Positions 10,218 through 20,734 of a stretch of 64,000 nt of DNA are shown one piece after another. This DNA comes from Blepharisma stoltei (Eukaryota > Ciliophora > Heterotrichea > Heterotrichida > Blepharismidae). Each line of letters starts with the position of its first letter. The first letter of the stretch is position 1. The position numbers and the translations under genes were made by a program. The notes under the pieces are model-generated. The model saw only the letters and a program-made list of their open reading frames with translations. It was not told the DNA's origin and did not search any database. The stretch is taken from contig CAJZBQ010000056.1 of the NCBI GenBank assembly GCA_914767885.1, positions 946,001 to 1,010,000 on the forward strand, in the 5' to 3' direction.

Positions 10218-12322
10218 TTATTCATTAAATTCTATTCTATCTAGCATGTCTTTATCTTCAAAAGAAGATTCATATGAATCTTCCTCTGATCCAACTGATG
10301 AAAGCTCTCCAATATTTTCAGGCACTTTATACATAATAGCCACGTCTTCAGATACCCCTAAATGTACTTGATTATTTGCTAAAGCACATTCATTTCCATT
10401 CTTTGAGCTAAAAGATACGCTTAGGTCATCTAGTATTCTTATTCTGTTATTCTTTAAGTCATAGCTTCACACATTAAATGAAGTTTTTATCCCTGCTCCA
10501 CAGTTTCCCCCAAACAGTAATATTTCATTTTTTACAACGCAAACCCCCATATTGCTTCTGCTTTCAGGAAGCTGAACACCTAGCAATTTTCATTCTCCAT
10601 CTCATAGTTCAATACTTTTTAATATTGCTCCTTCAGAAACTCCTCCAAACACATAGACTAATTCACCTACATTAATGCAGGTTGAATGAGATCTTGGATA
10701 ATTCAAAACTGAAGAGAGAGTTCACTTTGCACCATCAAGTGTGTAAACTTTATCAACTGGTGATTTTTCTAGGCCGCCAATTATAGCTGGCATTTCGTTG
10801 ATTAAAGCCATACAATGCAAGCGAATAGGTTTTGGCTTTGGTAGATTTTGGATAAAGCCATTACTAACGTCGATTTCTATACTCATTCTTGCAAGCCCTC
10901 CAGTTACAATTATATGTTTGTTACTTGACCAGAGGAATGCAGCACCTTTTAGATCTTGAACGCAATTTAATGTCCTTTTTTCACCAATTAATGGGCTATA
11001 TAGTATTATTTTGGGGCCGCTGGCTACTATTAAAAGGCTTTCGCCAGACTTAGAAAGAAAATTGTTTACAAGGGCGCATTCATTTCACTTATTCTTATTT
11101 TTCTCTTCTATTACTGAATTCTCTCGATTCAAAACTAAAGAATTGAGGCCATTAGCTCCTTGCTTTACAAAGTCAAGTTCCCTTAAATTTCCAACAAGAT
11201 CTCTATTAATTGTTTTGGAAAAGAAATTTTTTGTATAATCTAATAAAGAGTACAAATCACCGCATGTTTCATCCATTGAGCTATCACAATGTTGAATTTC
11301 ATTATAGCATTTAGAATTGACATCGCAAAGTATTTTGACTTGTTCTATTGCATTTATTATTAAGCTTTCAATTGAGTATTTAGTACTGTCTAATATAAGT
11401 TGCTTTTGTTTACTTCCCTATCCCTATAGTGAATCTTGTTATTTTTTTCAAAAAAATACATGAAATTTTTATAATAAGCATAATAAAATATTTATCGATC
11501 TAAAGTGTGTTGGCTTGCTAAATAGTATTTATTGCCCTCAAAAGTTTAAAATAAAGCTATTTATAGGTAAATTTTAGAGCTCCTGAAATTTTTAGATCAT
11601 TATTGATTATCCATTTCAATTTTTGATACTTGACAGTTTTTTTGAAACTAGAAAATTTCCATTTATGGTTTTTAAGATTTCTAATCAGACTTAGACTGGA
11701 TAAGGCAAATATATCCTGGACCATATTTTTTCTTCCTGGAGTATAGCGATATAGTATGGTGCATAAATTATAGCACTAAATTGGTATCAAGCGATTGCAT
11801 TGAAATTGTTATTTTAATTTACCAAAATTGGAAATTTTATCATTATTTTTTCTAATTTAAAGAGATGGAGCTAGTAATTGAGTCAATTATTCTTTCAAAA
11901 TTGTTTGAAGTGGCATTGGTAGAAGCAGATTGAGGTCTAAATCTTTGTGCATCAATCATTTTTGGGGGCTTTGGGTGATTATTCATAGCTTGGGATATGT
12001 TTTTTCTTTCTTCAAATTGAGGAATAACTTTTGCTTTATTTTGTAAGGTAGGAATTGACCTTGAGATATTTTCAATCCGATCCGTTGAGGCCTTAGGATA
12101 TATATTAAGAGTTTGACTTGATTTATAATCTGCAAGTTCTTGGTTGTCATTAATTCTATCCTCTTCCGAGTAAAGGCCAGGCTTGATATTGGCATTATTA
12201 AACACCTTATCAGGAATGGAAATTTTACCTTGAAACTTTGGCCAGTCAGGATTCAGAGGCTTTTTACTTTTTTTTTTGCTGTCATCAGCTTTATTCTCTA
12301 TTTTTTGACCCGAGCCTAGCAT
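10218..12322 (-). CDS. Kelch beta-propeller protein, paralogue 1
   Basis: 546 aa after removing the IES at 11411-11874. The N-terminal 150 residues are low-complexity with the motif ISIPDKVFNN. A helical linker follows (SIKQKQLILDSTKYSIESLI). The C-terminal half has kelch repeats with paired glycines (LVYVFGGVSEG, EILLFGGNCGAG, IIVTGGLARM, PAIIGGLE). UGA codes several tryptophans (SIEL-W-DGEWKLL and NV-W-SYDLK). Tandem duplicate of the gene at 12413-14182 with the same domain order and an IES at the same place. Probably a scaffold; kelch proteins bind protein partners, here unknown. Confidence 0.85.
11411..11874. mobile_element. Family-3 IES (464 bp) in kelch paralogue 1
   Basis: TA 11411 and TA 11875. 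Excision gives ..FERIIDSI-KQKQLILDST in frame. The right end resembles the IES in paralogue 2: GAAATTTTATCATT..AATTTAAAGAG..AGCTAGTA against GGAATTTTATGATT..ATTTTAAAGG..AGCAAGTA. Confidence 0.85.
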
Positions 12323-12412
12323 CTAAGTAAAAAGAAATTAAGATCTTTATTAATATTAACTAGCTAAAATAAAGAAGGCTCTACAAATGAATTAAAATAA
12401 ATTAATAATTGT

Positions 12413-14182
12413 CTAGCTATTTTCTAGCAGTGAGTATTCGTTAAATTCATTCTTCTTTAATAAGTAAACTATATTCCCGCTCAATACACATTCATTCCCA
12501 GATTTTGCAAAAAAATCAAAATATAAAGGCTCAAGCTTACTCACCTTATTTGTTTTATAGTCAAATTTCCACACATCCCTTGTGCCAATATCATTTCATC
12601 CTGATTTCCCTCCAAATATAATGATTTCACCACCATATAGGCATAGGCCTACGTTTAGTTTAAAAATTGGCTGTAAGATATTCAGTAATTTTCACCTTGA
12701 GCTTCACATGTCTATTGATTTTACTACTCCTTTCTGTGTGGATATGCCTCCAAATACAAAGACCATTTTATTTACATTGATGCTTGAAGCAGCATGTCTT
12801 TTGGCTACTAGAGGATCAAATTCTTCCCATTGATCATCCTTAAGGATATAAACTTTATTTGAAGATGATTCCATAGTAAAACCTCCAATGACAGCTGCAT
12901 ATCCATTAATATATGCCATACAGTGAAATTGCACTTGCTCAGGCAAGGAAGGTAAATATTTTTTTTCTCCTGTAGCTATATCGATTTCTTCATGCTTATT
13001 TTCATTTCCGCCAATATGCAAAATACTATTATGATCAGTAAAAAGAACAGCAGATCCTGCAACTTCTTTTTCTCATTTAAATTTGTTTATTTTTTTATTT
13101 ATCAATGGGTCATAAATAGAAACTGAGTTCTTGTTCAGTTTAAGAGCAAGATCTCTGTAAGGAGCAGGCTCTAAGTCTATTTTTGATTCTTCAATAGCAG
13201 GCCCTTTCCTCTTTTTTGGACGGGAAGCAGGAATATTTTGTTCTTTTAATATTTTCTGTAAATGCCGATTTTCTTTATGATTTTTTTTAAATTTTTTGTT
13301 ACACAATTCTCTCAAGCCGTTTTTAAATTTATTTAGTTTCGATATGAGTTCATGATCAGAATTTGGAGTATCCCTATATATCCCCATTAATTCATCCTGC
13401 AAATCGGATAAAGCTTTAATTTGGGTTATTGATGAATTTAATAAGCTTTCAATAGTTTGCTTTGTGTTTATTTCGACCTCTCTTTAAAAAACTTTTTTCC
13501 AATTTTAAAGAAATTATATATAATTTGTTTTGAGTAAATTTTATTTCAGCAATATTAAACCTGTATAAAACTATTACATAGAAACTATTATTTTTTACCT
13601 ATAGCAAATAAAATTAAGCTTGAGTTTTAAAGAGAGTTTAATTTATTCCAAAAAGGGGAATTTTATGATTTTGGTCCATTTTAAAGGAGCAAGTAAGAGA
13701 ATATGCTCTTTTTGCATAGAATAAATATTCGAAGAGCTTAAGTCTTCTAAAGAATAATCTGCATTTTGTATGTAATTACTTCTAATATTATCAACTGGAT
13801 CTTGAATACTTGCATTAGGGATCACTATGGGCATTCTAATACCTTGAGAACTTTTTCCTATGTCTTCCTTGAAAAATATTGAATTATTTTGTGAGGTAAT
13901 TTCTTTGCTATTCGATATTTTAACCTGTGGAATCGGCTCAGGTTCTATATTATCTATGCTCATGCTCATGCTCATGCTCATGCTTATACTCATACTCATA
14001 CTCATTTCAACTGGTATAGGTTTAATCACAAATCCATTACTTTCTTCCTGCTCTCTTCTACTTTCACTGAAAAATAAATCCTTCGAAATCAGTGGGTTAT
14101 TAAAAGTCTTGTCAGGAATTTTAAGCTTGCTTGCTCCTTTCTGCTGATTTGCATTTTCATTACTTTTATCCTTATCTTCCAA
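12413..14182 (-). CDS. Kelch beta-propeller protein, paralogue 2
   Basis: 514 aa after removing the IES at 13469-13693. It starts MEDKDKSNEN and carries the same LKIPDKTFNN motif as paralogue 1. A run of alternating Met-Ser (about 13957-14006) comes from a hexamer repeat. The helical linker LNTKQTIESLLNSSITQIK is followed by a basic patch (RPKKRKGP, a possible nuclear signal). Kelch repeats include YAAVIGGFTMES, MVFVFGGISTQ and EIIIFGGKSG. UGA-coded Trp occurs in KSIDM-W-SSRWKLL. Stop UAG. Role unknown; partner binding is inferred from the propeller. Confidence 0.85.
13469..13693. mobile_element. Family-3 IES (225 bp) in kelch paralogue 2
   Basis: TA 13469 and TA 13694. Excision gives QKEHIL-LNTKQTIESLL in frame. 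It occupies the position equivalent to 11411-11874 in the paralogue. Confidence 0.87.
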
Positions 14183-14257
14183 GCCTCTATCTCACATTAA
14201 AATAAATCCTTCTAAATTATAAAATTTGCTATAATTTAATAAACTAAGATTATGCTA

Positions 14258-15533
14258 TTATGGCTCTCTTAAACAGGAGAATGGTATCAGCTTTTCGTAT
14301 TTTGTCCAAGCTTTATCTTGCCTGTTGAGCTGCATGCTGACCATTTCACAAAGCCAGACAGTGTTCCTAATTTCTTGTTCTTTCAACTTCAGATAAGCAT
14401 AAAAGCATCCGTAATGGAATTGCTGGTCAAAAGCCAAGCTGTATTTTTTAATCCCGATTTCATACATAATATCGTCTAAGGTTTTTCTTGAAGGGTCGTT
14501 CATTTCTTCTTCGTTGGCTGGGTCTGCAACATTTCTCAGCATTTCAATATAAAGAGGGAAACTTTCTACAGCGGCTCTTAGTGTTGTGATATCGAAGGCT
14601 CTTGATAATTGGGCTTCGTATTCTGGGTAGAGGTATCCTACATTAGGACATAATGCTTTTCTGTCAGTTTCTCTGGCTGCTGGTTTGTTTAGCTCTTCGT
14701 TGCTGATTGAGTTGTAAATAATTTGGATTGTCATGCAGTCCGCTTCAAATTTTATTAAATCTTCTAAAATTTCTTTAGAGATCCCGTTAAGCTGTTTGGC
14801 AAGGTCGAATAAGTCTTCGAGCCACATTTTCTTCAGAGAAATTCTTAATACTTCAGGTGTGATTTCAGCTAGCTGCCTATGGACATCTTCTATGCTTCTG
14901 TTTTGCATTGCTCCAGCTTTAATGATGTCTTCAAGCAGTCTTTGGAAATAATCGCCGACTGGTGTGTCAATCAGTACAATTTGGTAAAGTTCAGCAATAT
15001 CATCACTTTCAAACCTCAAAATGCCTTCAATGCCTCTAAAGTACCCTAAAGGATCTGGCTGTGCTTGTCTCTTTCTGTTTATGTCTTTATTTTTTATAAT
15101 TTCAATCATATTGACCACATTATCTATCATGTATTTGTGAGACACTTTTTCTAATTCTCTCTTTAATTAAATAAAAAAAATAAAATTTATTGTTTTTAAA
15201 TGCAGCTATTTATCCCTTATTTTGACTTAAATCAATGAGAATTCGGTTTAGTAAGAAATTGAATAGTTGCGGAGCTGCATTGGATTTCATGTGTTCAAAC
15301 TCTTTTGCAAGCTTTTCTTTCATGCGAGCTCTAATTACGTTTGGTTGGCATGGGCTTGGCTCATTCTGAAGGAAAGGCAGATAATCAGTCTCTTCCAAAA
15401 GCATTTTTGCATCTCCCAATGAAGCACAGTCCTTAAGAGCGTCATATTCTTCTTTTCTGATGAAGGACATTCTCATGCCACGGATTAAAGCTTCTGCGTA
15501 GCCATCATCGACGTTGAAAGTCAGGAGTTCCAT
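14258..15533 (-). CDS. VMA6: V-type ATPase V0 subunit d
   Basis: Subunit d of the membrane V0 sector, which links the rotor to the proteolipid ring and acidifies vacuoles, contractile-vacuole and endosomal membranes. After removal of a 97-bp IES it gives 392 aa, about 40 longer than animal ATP6V0D. Family landmarks: DDGYAEALIRGMRMSFI at the N-terminus, KYMIDNV after the IES, ILVDTP-like IVLIDTPVGDYFQ, FEADCMTIQI, CPNVGYLYPEYEAQLSRA, and FHYGCFYAYLKLKEQEIRNT then VWLCEM at the end. The last residues (PFSCLREP) differ from the usual NYIPIF. Confidence 0.92.
15152..15248. mobile_element. Short IES (97 bp) in V-ATPase subunit d
   Basis: TA 15152 and TA 15249. Excision joins QLFNFLL to EKVSHKYMIDNV, matching the conserved family sequence with no gap. 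AT-rich, no element recognised. Confidence 0.88.
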
Positions 15534-15691
15534 ATTACTAATTTAATCCAATAATCTTTGAAAATTACATATTAAAAGGAATAGAATTTTTAGATGTAAA
15601 CGAAAATGTTTTCGTATATGCTATTCTATTTTCAATTTTCCACTATTTGGCTCAAAAATGTCTATTTAAAGATTTCAAGAACTTTTTCTAA

Positions 15692-17200
15692 TTAAATGGA
15701 GCATTTATGATATACTGAATATTTTAATTTTGATAACAAGGATTTTTGTTCATTGAAAAGAGATGGCATAAATTTGTCTACATTGGAAATTCCAACGATG
15801 GTAGAAATCAGGTCACGAAGTGATGTATTGTGGGTTTTTTCATAGTTATTGATGGAGCATTCAGAGACAAGACGCTTCATTTCTTGAAGCTGAAGATAGC
15901 TCATTTGAGCTTTTAAATAGGAAATTTGCGCTTCAATTGTTTTCATGTCTTTTAAATCTTCAGATTCTTCTGCACCAGGACTAGACAAGGTAGGAGAAAG
16001 CGGGGCTCATACAGTCACATTGGTTTTCTTTTGTTTGTCTCATTGAGATATGGGTTTTTGGATCTCTATATTTTTACTTAATTTGAAAAGACGAGACTTT
16101 ATATTATTTCATCTCGTAGTTATATTTTTTGATGATTTTGTAGTAGAAGATGAAGGGTTTAAAAAGCAGCCTTGAAGCTTGTCTATATCAAAACTAATTT
16201 GGGCAAGGTCAACCAGGCATACTATAGTTTTTTGGTCTAAAAAGTCAGGAAAGTTTTCTGGTGTTAATTCTTGGTTTAAGTCTCATAAAACTTTAATGAT
16301 CCATCATAGCCCATCAGTTCTTGTGTCTTTTCCTTCACTTAACAATTCGAAGTAATGGCTTACTCTTTCTTTATTTATTTTTTTCAATTTATTTTTCACA
16401 GTTTTTACTTCTTTATCCACATCTTCTAAATTCTTAGTCTGTTTTTCAATCTCTTGGCTTATGGTATTCACCAAGCTTAGAATTTCTGATTCTTTTTTTA
16501 ATAAATTTTCCTTTGATTCTATTTGTTTTGGAATCGTAAATTTTTTAAAAAACTGATAAGGCCTCTTAACTTGCCTTGCCTTTTCTAGGCTTTCTTGAGA
16601 CTTAATGTTCTCCTTGATCTCTCGGAGGTCGTTAAGTGCATCATTTAATTCTTCTTTCAATTGAGTAAATTCTGATCTTAACTCATATCTTTCATCTTGC
16701 AATTTTTTTAGATTTTCTTCGGTATCTCTGTAGTTTGAATTGAGAATATCTTCGTATAGCTTAGACTTCAAAGACTTTTCTTTATGGATTTTCCACTGCT
16801 CTACTTTTAGTAGCCGAATATGCTTAGCGTTAGGAAGAATTTTTGCTTCTGAAAAAGAACGATTATGCGCTGGCAAAGGATGTCTCCTTAAAATATTTTC
16901 TTGAAGTAAATTTTTGTTGCTAAATGTTAGATTAAGCTGTCCTGGATTTTCATAAGCGGCTCTGATGGGATCATGAGGAGTATTTAAGCCGAAGCTATTT
17001 AATTTAAAAACTTCTTCTTTTTCATTCACTTCAAAAGAGCAAGATGCTTTTCTTGGGTGCCTCTTTTCAAAAATTTTTGGTACTTTTACAATCGATTCAC
17101 TCTTCTTAATTGCATTAGGACTTTCTTGCCGAGATCATGCCAAAGTGCTTCCTAGACTATGAGAAGATTTGGCAGACGTATTTGATGTTTGTGCTCTCAT
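15692..17200 (-). CDS. Coiled-coil protein of unknown function
   Basis: 502 aa in one uninterrupted frame if UGA is Trp (at least seven, for example DGL-W-W-IIKVL, STLA-W-SRQ, TR-W-NNIK). The N-terminus is Ser-rich and basic. Two heptad-rich segments (about residues 110-150 and 160-230 in KLQDERYELRSEFTQLKEEL, and KNLEDVDKEVKTVKNKLKKI) predict a long coiled coil. A globular-looking middle (TPENFPDFLDQKTIVCLVDL) and a second short coil (EDLKDMKTIEAQISYLKAQM) follow. Perhaps cytoskeletal or basal-body associated, but nothing in the sequence proves it. Confidence 0.75.
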
Positions 17201-17306
17201 TTTGATTTTTTATTATATTTTGTTAGAATTAATAATTTCATTAGTGAAGTTATCTAATGAAAGCTGTAGGCACGCATTTATATAATTTTTTTAAGATAAT
17301 TTTTTA

Positions 17307-18545
17307 ATGGATTACAGAATCAATCTCAGTGACATCGATATCCTTCAAACCTTAGGCAAAGGTATAAGCTATTTAGGTGCTTATGGAAGAGTGAGGCTTG
17401 GCTGCATGAAATCAACTGGCCAATATGTAGCAGTAAAAATAATAAAAAAAGCAGCAATATTACAACAAAAGGAAGTTGAGCATCTAATCTCAGAATTTTC
17501 AATTTTAAGAAGAATCAATCATCCTTTTATAGTAGACTTCAAAGGATTTAACCAAGACTCGAGGTACTTATATTTGATACTGCAATATGTGCCAGGTGGG
17601 GATCTTTTCAGATACCTCCGAACTATCGGGAAACTTGAAAACAGCCATGCGTGTATTTACGTTGCGCAGATGATTTTGGCTTTGCAATATTTACATCAAA
17701 ATAATATTGTATATAGAGATTTGAAGCCAGAAAATATTTTAATTGGAGCTGATGGTTACTTAAAGCTAACAGATTTTGGGTTTGCCAAAGTTATAGAAGC
17801 AAGAACTTATACTCTTTGTGGTACACCAGAGTACTTAGCTCCAGAAATCATATTAAATAAAGGCCACGATCATAGTGTAGACTGATGGACTATCGGAGTT
17901 CTTATTTTTGAAATGCTTGCAGGGATTGACCCATTCAACACAAATGATCCATCGAAAATATACAAAAGGATTCTTACTTCCCCTCTGTGAGCGAACAAAA
18001 CCATTGGAAAAATCCCTATTTTTTGCCCAAAAACTCACCTTCTGTGAGAGAATAAAAAATTTTTTAAGAAAACTTATTTTGATATATATTTAATAATTAT
18101 TATAATGAAACCTCTATCTAATTCTGTTGAATTTTAAAGCATAAATTTTTATAAATTAAATTAAATATTTTCTTTAAAATTATTTCGAATATTGATTCTT
18201 TTAATTTCGAAAAAAAATAGAAACTTTTTTTAAAATAAATTTTGTTTGCTAATAGGAGTTAGTGGAAAAATAAGATATCCACAAAATTTTAACCCAAGGG
18301 CCAAAAATTTAGTAAAGCATTTGATAGTCCACGATGCCTCCAAAAGATACCGACTCAACGACATAAAAAATCACGCATGATTTGAAGAAATTGACTGAAA
18401 CCGTCTGCTGCGCAAAGATCTCCGGATGCCATATGTCCCAGTACCCCGAGATCCCACAGAAAATTCCAACCTCGGCTACTACCCTGACTCAGTGAATCTG
18501 GCTCCAGAAATTGCTCCAGAGTCCGACCCATTTATAGAGTGGTAG
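17307..18545 (+). CDS. cAMP-dependent protein kinase catalytic subunit (AGC kinase)
   Basis: Ser/Thr kinase that phosphorylates basic-directed sites and is held inactive by a cAMP-binding subunit. 312 aa after removal of a 15-nt intron and a MITE IES. Glycine loop GKGAYGRV (restored by splicing), VAIK-type VAVKII, catalytic loop YRDLKPEN, DFGFAK, activation segment TYTLCGTPEYLAPEI with the PKA Thr, and substrate-binding VDWWTIGVLIFEML, whose second Trp is UGA. The tail has WFEEIDWNRLLRK and ends FIEW, the equivalent of the PKA C-terminal FTEF. Conserved SGKIRYP is created only by IES excision. Confidence 0.93.
17362..17376 (+). other. 15-nt intron (PKA)
   Basis: GTATAAGCTATTTAG. Removal restores the kinase glycine loop GKGAYGRV, which is otherwise broken by GISYLGA. 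Confidence 0.92.
17975..18259. mobile_element. Diverged family-1 MITE as IES in PKA
   Basis: TA 17975 then CTTCCCCTCTGTGAGCGAAC; right end TTGCTAATAGGAG and TA 18260. It retains the inner box CACCTTCTGTGAGAGAA and the AT core. Excision gives KRIL-SGKIRYPQNF in frame. Confidence 0.92.
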
Positions 18546-18578
18546 TGTAAGCATAATGTTAATAACTTTTTTTATCTA

Positions 18579-18773
18579 TTAAAGCTCGATTTTTGGCTGC
18601 TGTGTAAGCAAGAGGCCAAATCTCTTCTTGCATGTAATCCTCTCCTGTGAAAAGGCATCATCAGGTGAAAACTTTGCTGGATGTGCTGACTGAGTGCAGG
18701 TGCTATCTGGTGCTTCTTCCTTTAGCGTATAAACTCTTTTACCGTCAGACCCTTTGTAATGTCTCAAAAGCAT
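18579..18773 (-). CDS. NOP10: H/ACA ribonucleoprotein subunit NOP10
   Basis: 64 aa, the normal family length. Core protein of H/ACA snoRNPs, which pseudouridylate rRNA in the nucleolus and contribute to telomerase RNP in other eukaryotes. Conserved features are an N-terminal MLLRHY..G.RVYTLK, then [11 protein letters not shown] and [16 protein letters not shown]. Eukaryotic NOP10 lacks the archaeal zinc ribbon, as here. It is convergent with PKA (33 bp between stops) and lies beside two ribosomal protein genes on the same strand. Confidence 0.92.
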   Translation of the reverse strand: MLLRHYKGSDGKRVYTLKEEAPDSTCTQSAHPAKFSPDDAFSQERITCKKRFGLLLTQQPKIEL

Positions 18774-18829
18774 TATGCAATTATAATTCCATATTAAAAG
18801 CCTCAGATTATTAAGGATAGGTATTAAGC

Positions 18830-19897
18830 TTATTCTGCGTGCTTCTTAATGAAATCAGCTTGTTCTTCTAAGATGGACTTCTTAACACCTTCTCCCTTAG
18901 GCAGAGCTACCAAAGGTTTTTTACCTTTTCCAATGACAAAAGCGTAGGTCAGTCTGGTGGCGAACACGTTTCCATGGGCATCTTTGATGTGGACAATATC
19001 AAAACCACCTTCGTGTCTTTCTAAGTAGCTGAGGGTTCCGACTCTTCCAGTGTTTTTACCTCCAGTGACCATGACCAAGTTTCCCATTTCCATTTTGACG
19101 AAATCGCTGATTTCTCCAGTGGCCAAGTCGAGCTTAATGCTGTCGTTGATCTTATGCTGGGCTATGTTGAATTCAGCTTAGTAAAGATAAGTATTAAGTA
19201 TAATAGAAACAATTTAGAGCTGTATAATATCTGGATGTGGATATCTAAAGGTCCTTCCATCATGTGTAATAATGTATGGCACATGGTTTGGCCCTACAAT
19301 ACGATTCTTGACCTTGCAAAGCTTGAATTTTGCTTCAGCTTCATCAATCCTGAGTACCTGGAAGCGTCCTTTGGTGTCGTAAAGGAGTCTGAAGTGTTCT
19401 TTTGTTTGAGGGAGTGAGATGACATCCATGAATCCAGTTGGGTACTTCACGTCTTTTCTGACCTTGCCGTCAACCATGACTGATCCGTGCCTGTCTTTCA
19501 CGATTAGTGTGGCTTCTCTGAAATTCAGAGCGTAGCGAAGTCTGTTGCGGAGCAAAACAACGAGAGGAAGGCACTCACGGCGCTTGTGTGGGCCAGATGA
19601 TGGACGAGGAGCCCAAGTGCCACCCATTTTGCTAGCTCCCTCAGAAAGCCATCAAAATATTTATAAATGGAAAATTTTTTTTCAAAAGACTTGATAGAAA
19701 TTATACTAAAATTTGAAATTAAAAATATAACTTAATTTATAGAATAAGTGCATAAAAGTGCAAAGTGAGTAGAATTAAATAGATTTTATTATATTAATTA
19801 TACTTGTAAAAATAATTCTATTTTACGAAGGGGAAGTAAGCATCCAGTGATGAGGGGCTCTGATTCTCTTCAAGTGTTTTTTGATTCCTCCAGCCAT
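18830..19897 (-). CDS. RPS4: 40S ribosomal protein S4 (eS4)
   Basis: Small-subunit ribosomal protein with S4 and KOW-type RNA-binding folds. Removing two IESs gives 263 aa, the same length as human RPS4X. The first exon is [20 protein letters not shown]. The first join gives [20 protein letters not shown] and the second gives [20 protein letters not shown], both family-conserved. Later landmarks are [28 protein letters not shown] and FVIGKGKKP. The start is fixed by the short conserved first exon, separated from the body by 204 bp of eliminated DNA. Confidence 0.95.
19153..19224. mobile_element. Short IES (72 bp) in RPS4
   Basis: TA 19153 and TA 19225. Joins RYPHPDI to KINDSI in frame and removes a UAA. 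Confidence 0.88.
19633..19836. mobile_element. IES (204 bp) in RPS4
   Basis: TA 19633 and TA 19837, ends GCTCCCTCAG and TTTACGAAGGGGAAG. Joins HHWML to SKMGGTWAP in frame. AT-rich core. Confidence 0.92.
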
Positions 19898-19969
19898 AAC
19901 CACAGATTATTATGGAATCTGAAATTAGGTTTAGTTGATAATTTAAGTATGAAGAGATAGCTTTAGTTA

Positions 19970-20473
19970 TTAAAACTTCAGTAAGTGAGGATACATCCCA
20001 TTTCTAAGTCTAAATTTGGTGGAAAGATACTTCTTAACTGTAACATCTGAAATGTTGATTTTGCCATCTATTTGTTTTTGAGCTGCTTTTTTGAATTCTG
20101 GAGTTTCTTTTTTGGTAGCCTTTGCTACGAAGAATTGTTCTTCTGATTTGGCTGCTTTGGCTTTTGGCTTAGCAAAGAAAGCATCGGTGACTGAGGATAG
20201 ATCGAGTCCGTCTGTAGGGATTGAAAGGGTTGTTGGGATTGTGTAGGCTTGTGGAATACGTTTGAGAGGAACACCATTTAGCTTGTAAGGTCCTGTGACT
20301 AGGAGAAGTCCGCTTTCAAGTTGCTTTAGGAAGATAACTCTTTTTCCTTGATGTTTGCCGGCAAGTAATATTAAAATTTGGCCTGGCTTGATGTTTCCGC
20401 GAAGACGAGTTGGCTTCTGTTCTTCTTTAACCTTAGATTGTTTGTAATCTTCAGTTGGATACCACTTGACCAT
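19970..20473 (-). CDS. RPL6: 60S ribosomal protein L6 (eL6)
   Basis: Large-subunit ribosomal protein, 167 aa, uninterrupted. Family landmarks: KLRGNI-like RLRGNIKPGQILILLAGKH, QGKRVIFLKQLESGLLLVTG, NGVPLKRIPQAY and a C-terminal FRLRNGMYPHLLKF. It lacks the N-terminal basic extension of animal L6, as in other protists. Same strand as RPS4, 72 bp away, but there is no reason to infer one transcript. Confidence 0.9.
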   Translation of the reverse strand: MVKWYPTEDYKQSKVKEEQKPTRLRGNIKPGQILILLAGKHQGKRVIFLKQLESGLLLVTGPYKLNGVPLKRIPQAYTIPTTLSIPTDGLDLSSVTDAFFAKPKAKAAKSEEQFFVAKATKKETPEFKKAAQKQIDGKINISDVTVKKYLSTKFRLRNGMYPHLLKF

Positions 20474-20734
20474 TTTGCTAAACTATTAATATCCTACCAT
20501 AAATAAATTAAATAATTTCCTCTGCACAAAGTATAACTTTATGAAGATTTTGTATAAAACTCTATAGAATTCTATGAATTGTAAGAAAATATTGCCCAGT
20601 TACAGACGTGAATGGATTTTTTATACTCAAGAAGAAAAACAATTATAGCTAAGCATAATAAGTTTTATTTAATTAAACAGAAATATAGAATTTGCTTAAT
20701 ATTTTAAATCATTCCATAAATGATAAATTTCGAC

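Noticed and set aside
13957..14006. CATGCTCATGCT hexamer run as a CRISPR-like or regulatory repeat
   Set aside because: It is an in-frame Met-Ser repeat inside a kelch gene exon.
15210..15533. Reading the V-ATPase 5' part and 3' part as two genes
   Set aside because: The pieces are the N- and C-terminal parts of one family protein and join in frame after a 97-bp TA-bounded deletion.
19153..19224. 72-bp segment in RPS4 as a conventional intron
   Set aside because: It lacks GT...AG at the frame-restoring boundaries, while the TA/TA join gives the exact conserved sequence; introns here are 15 nt.
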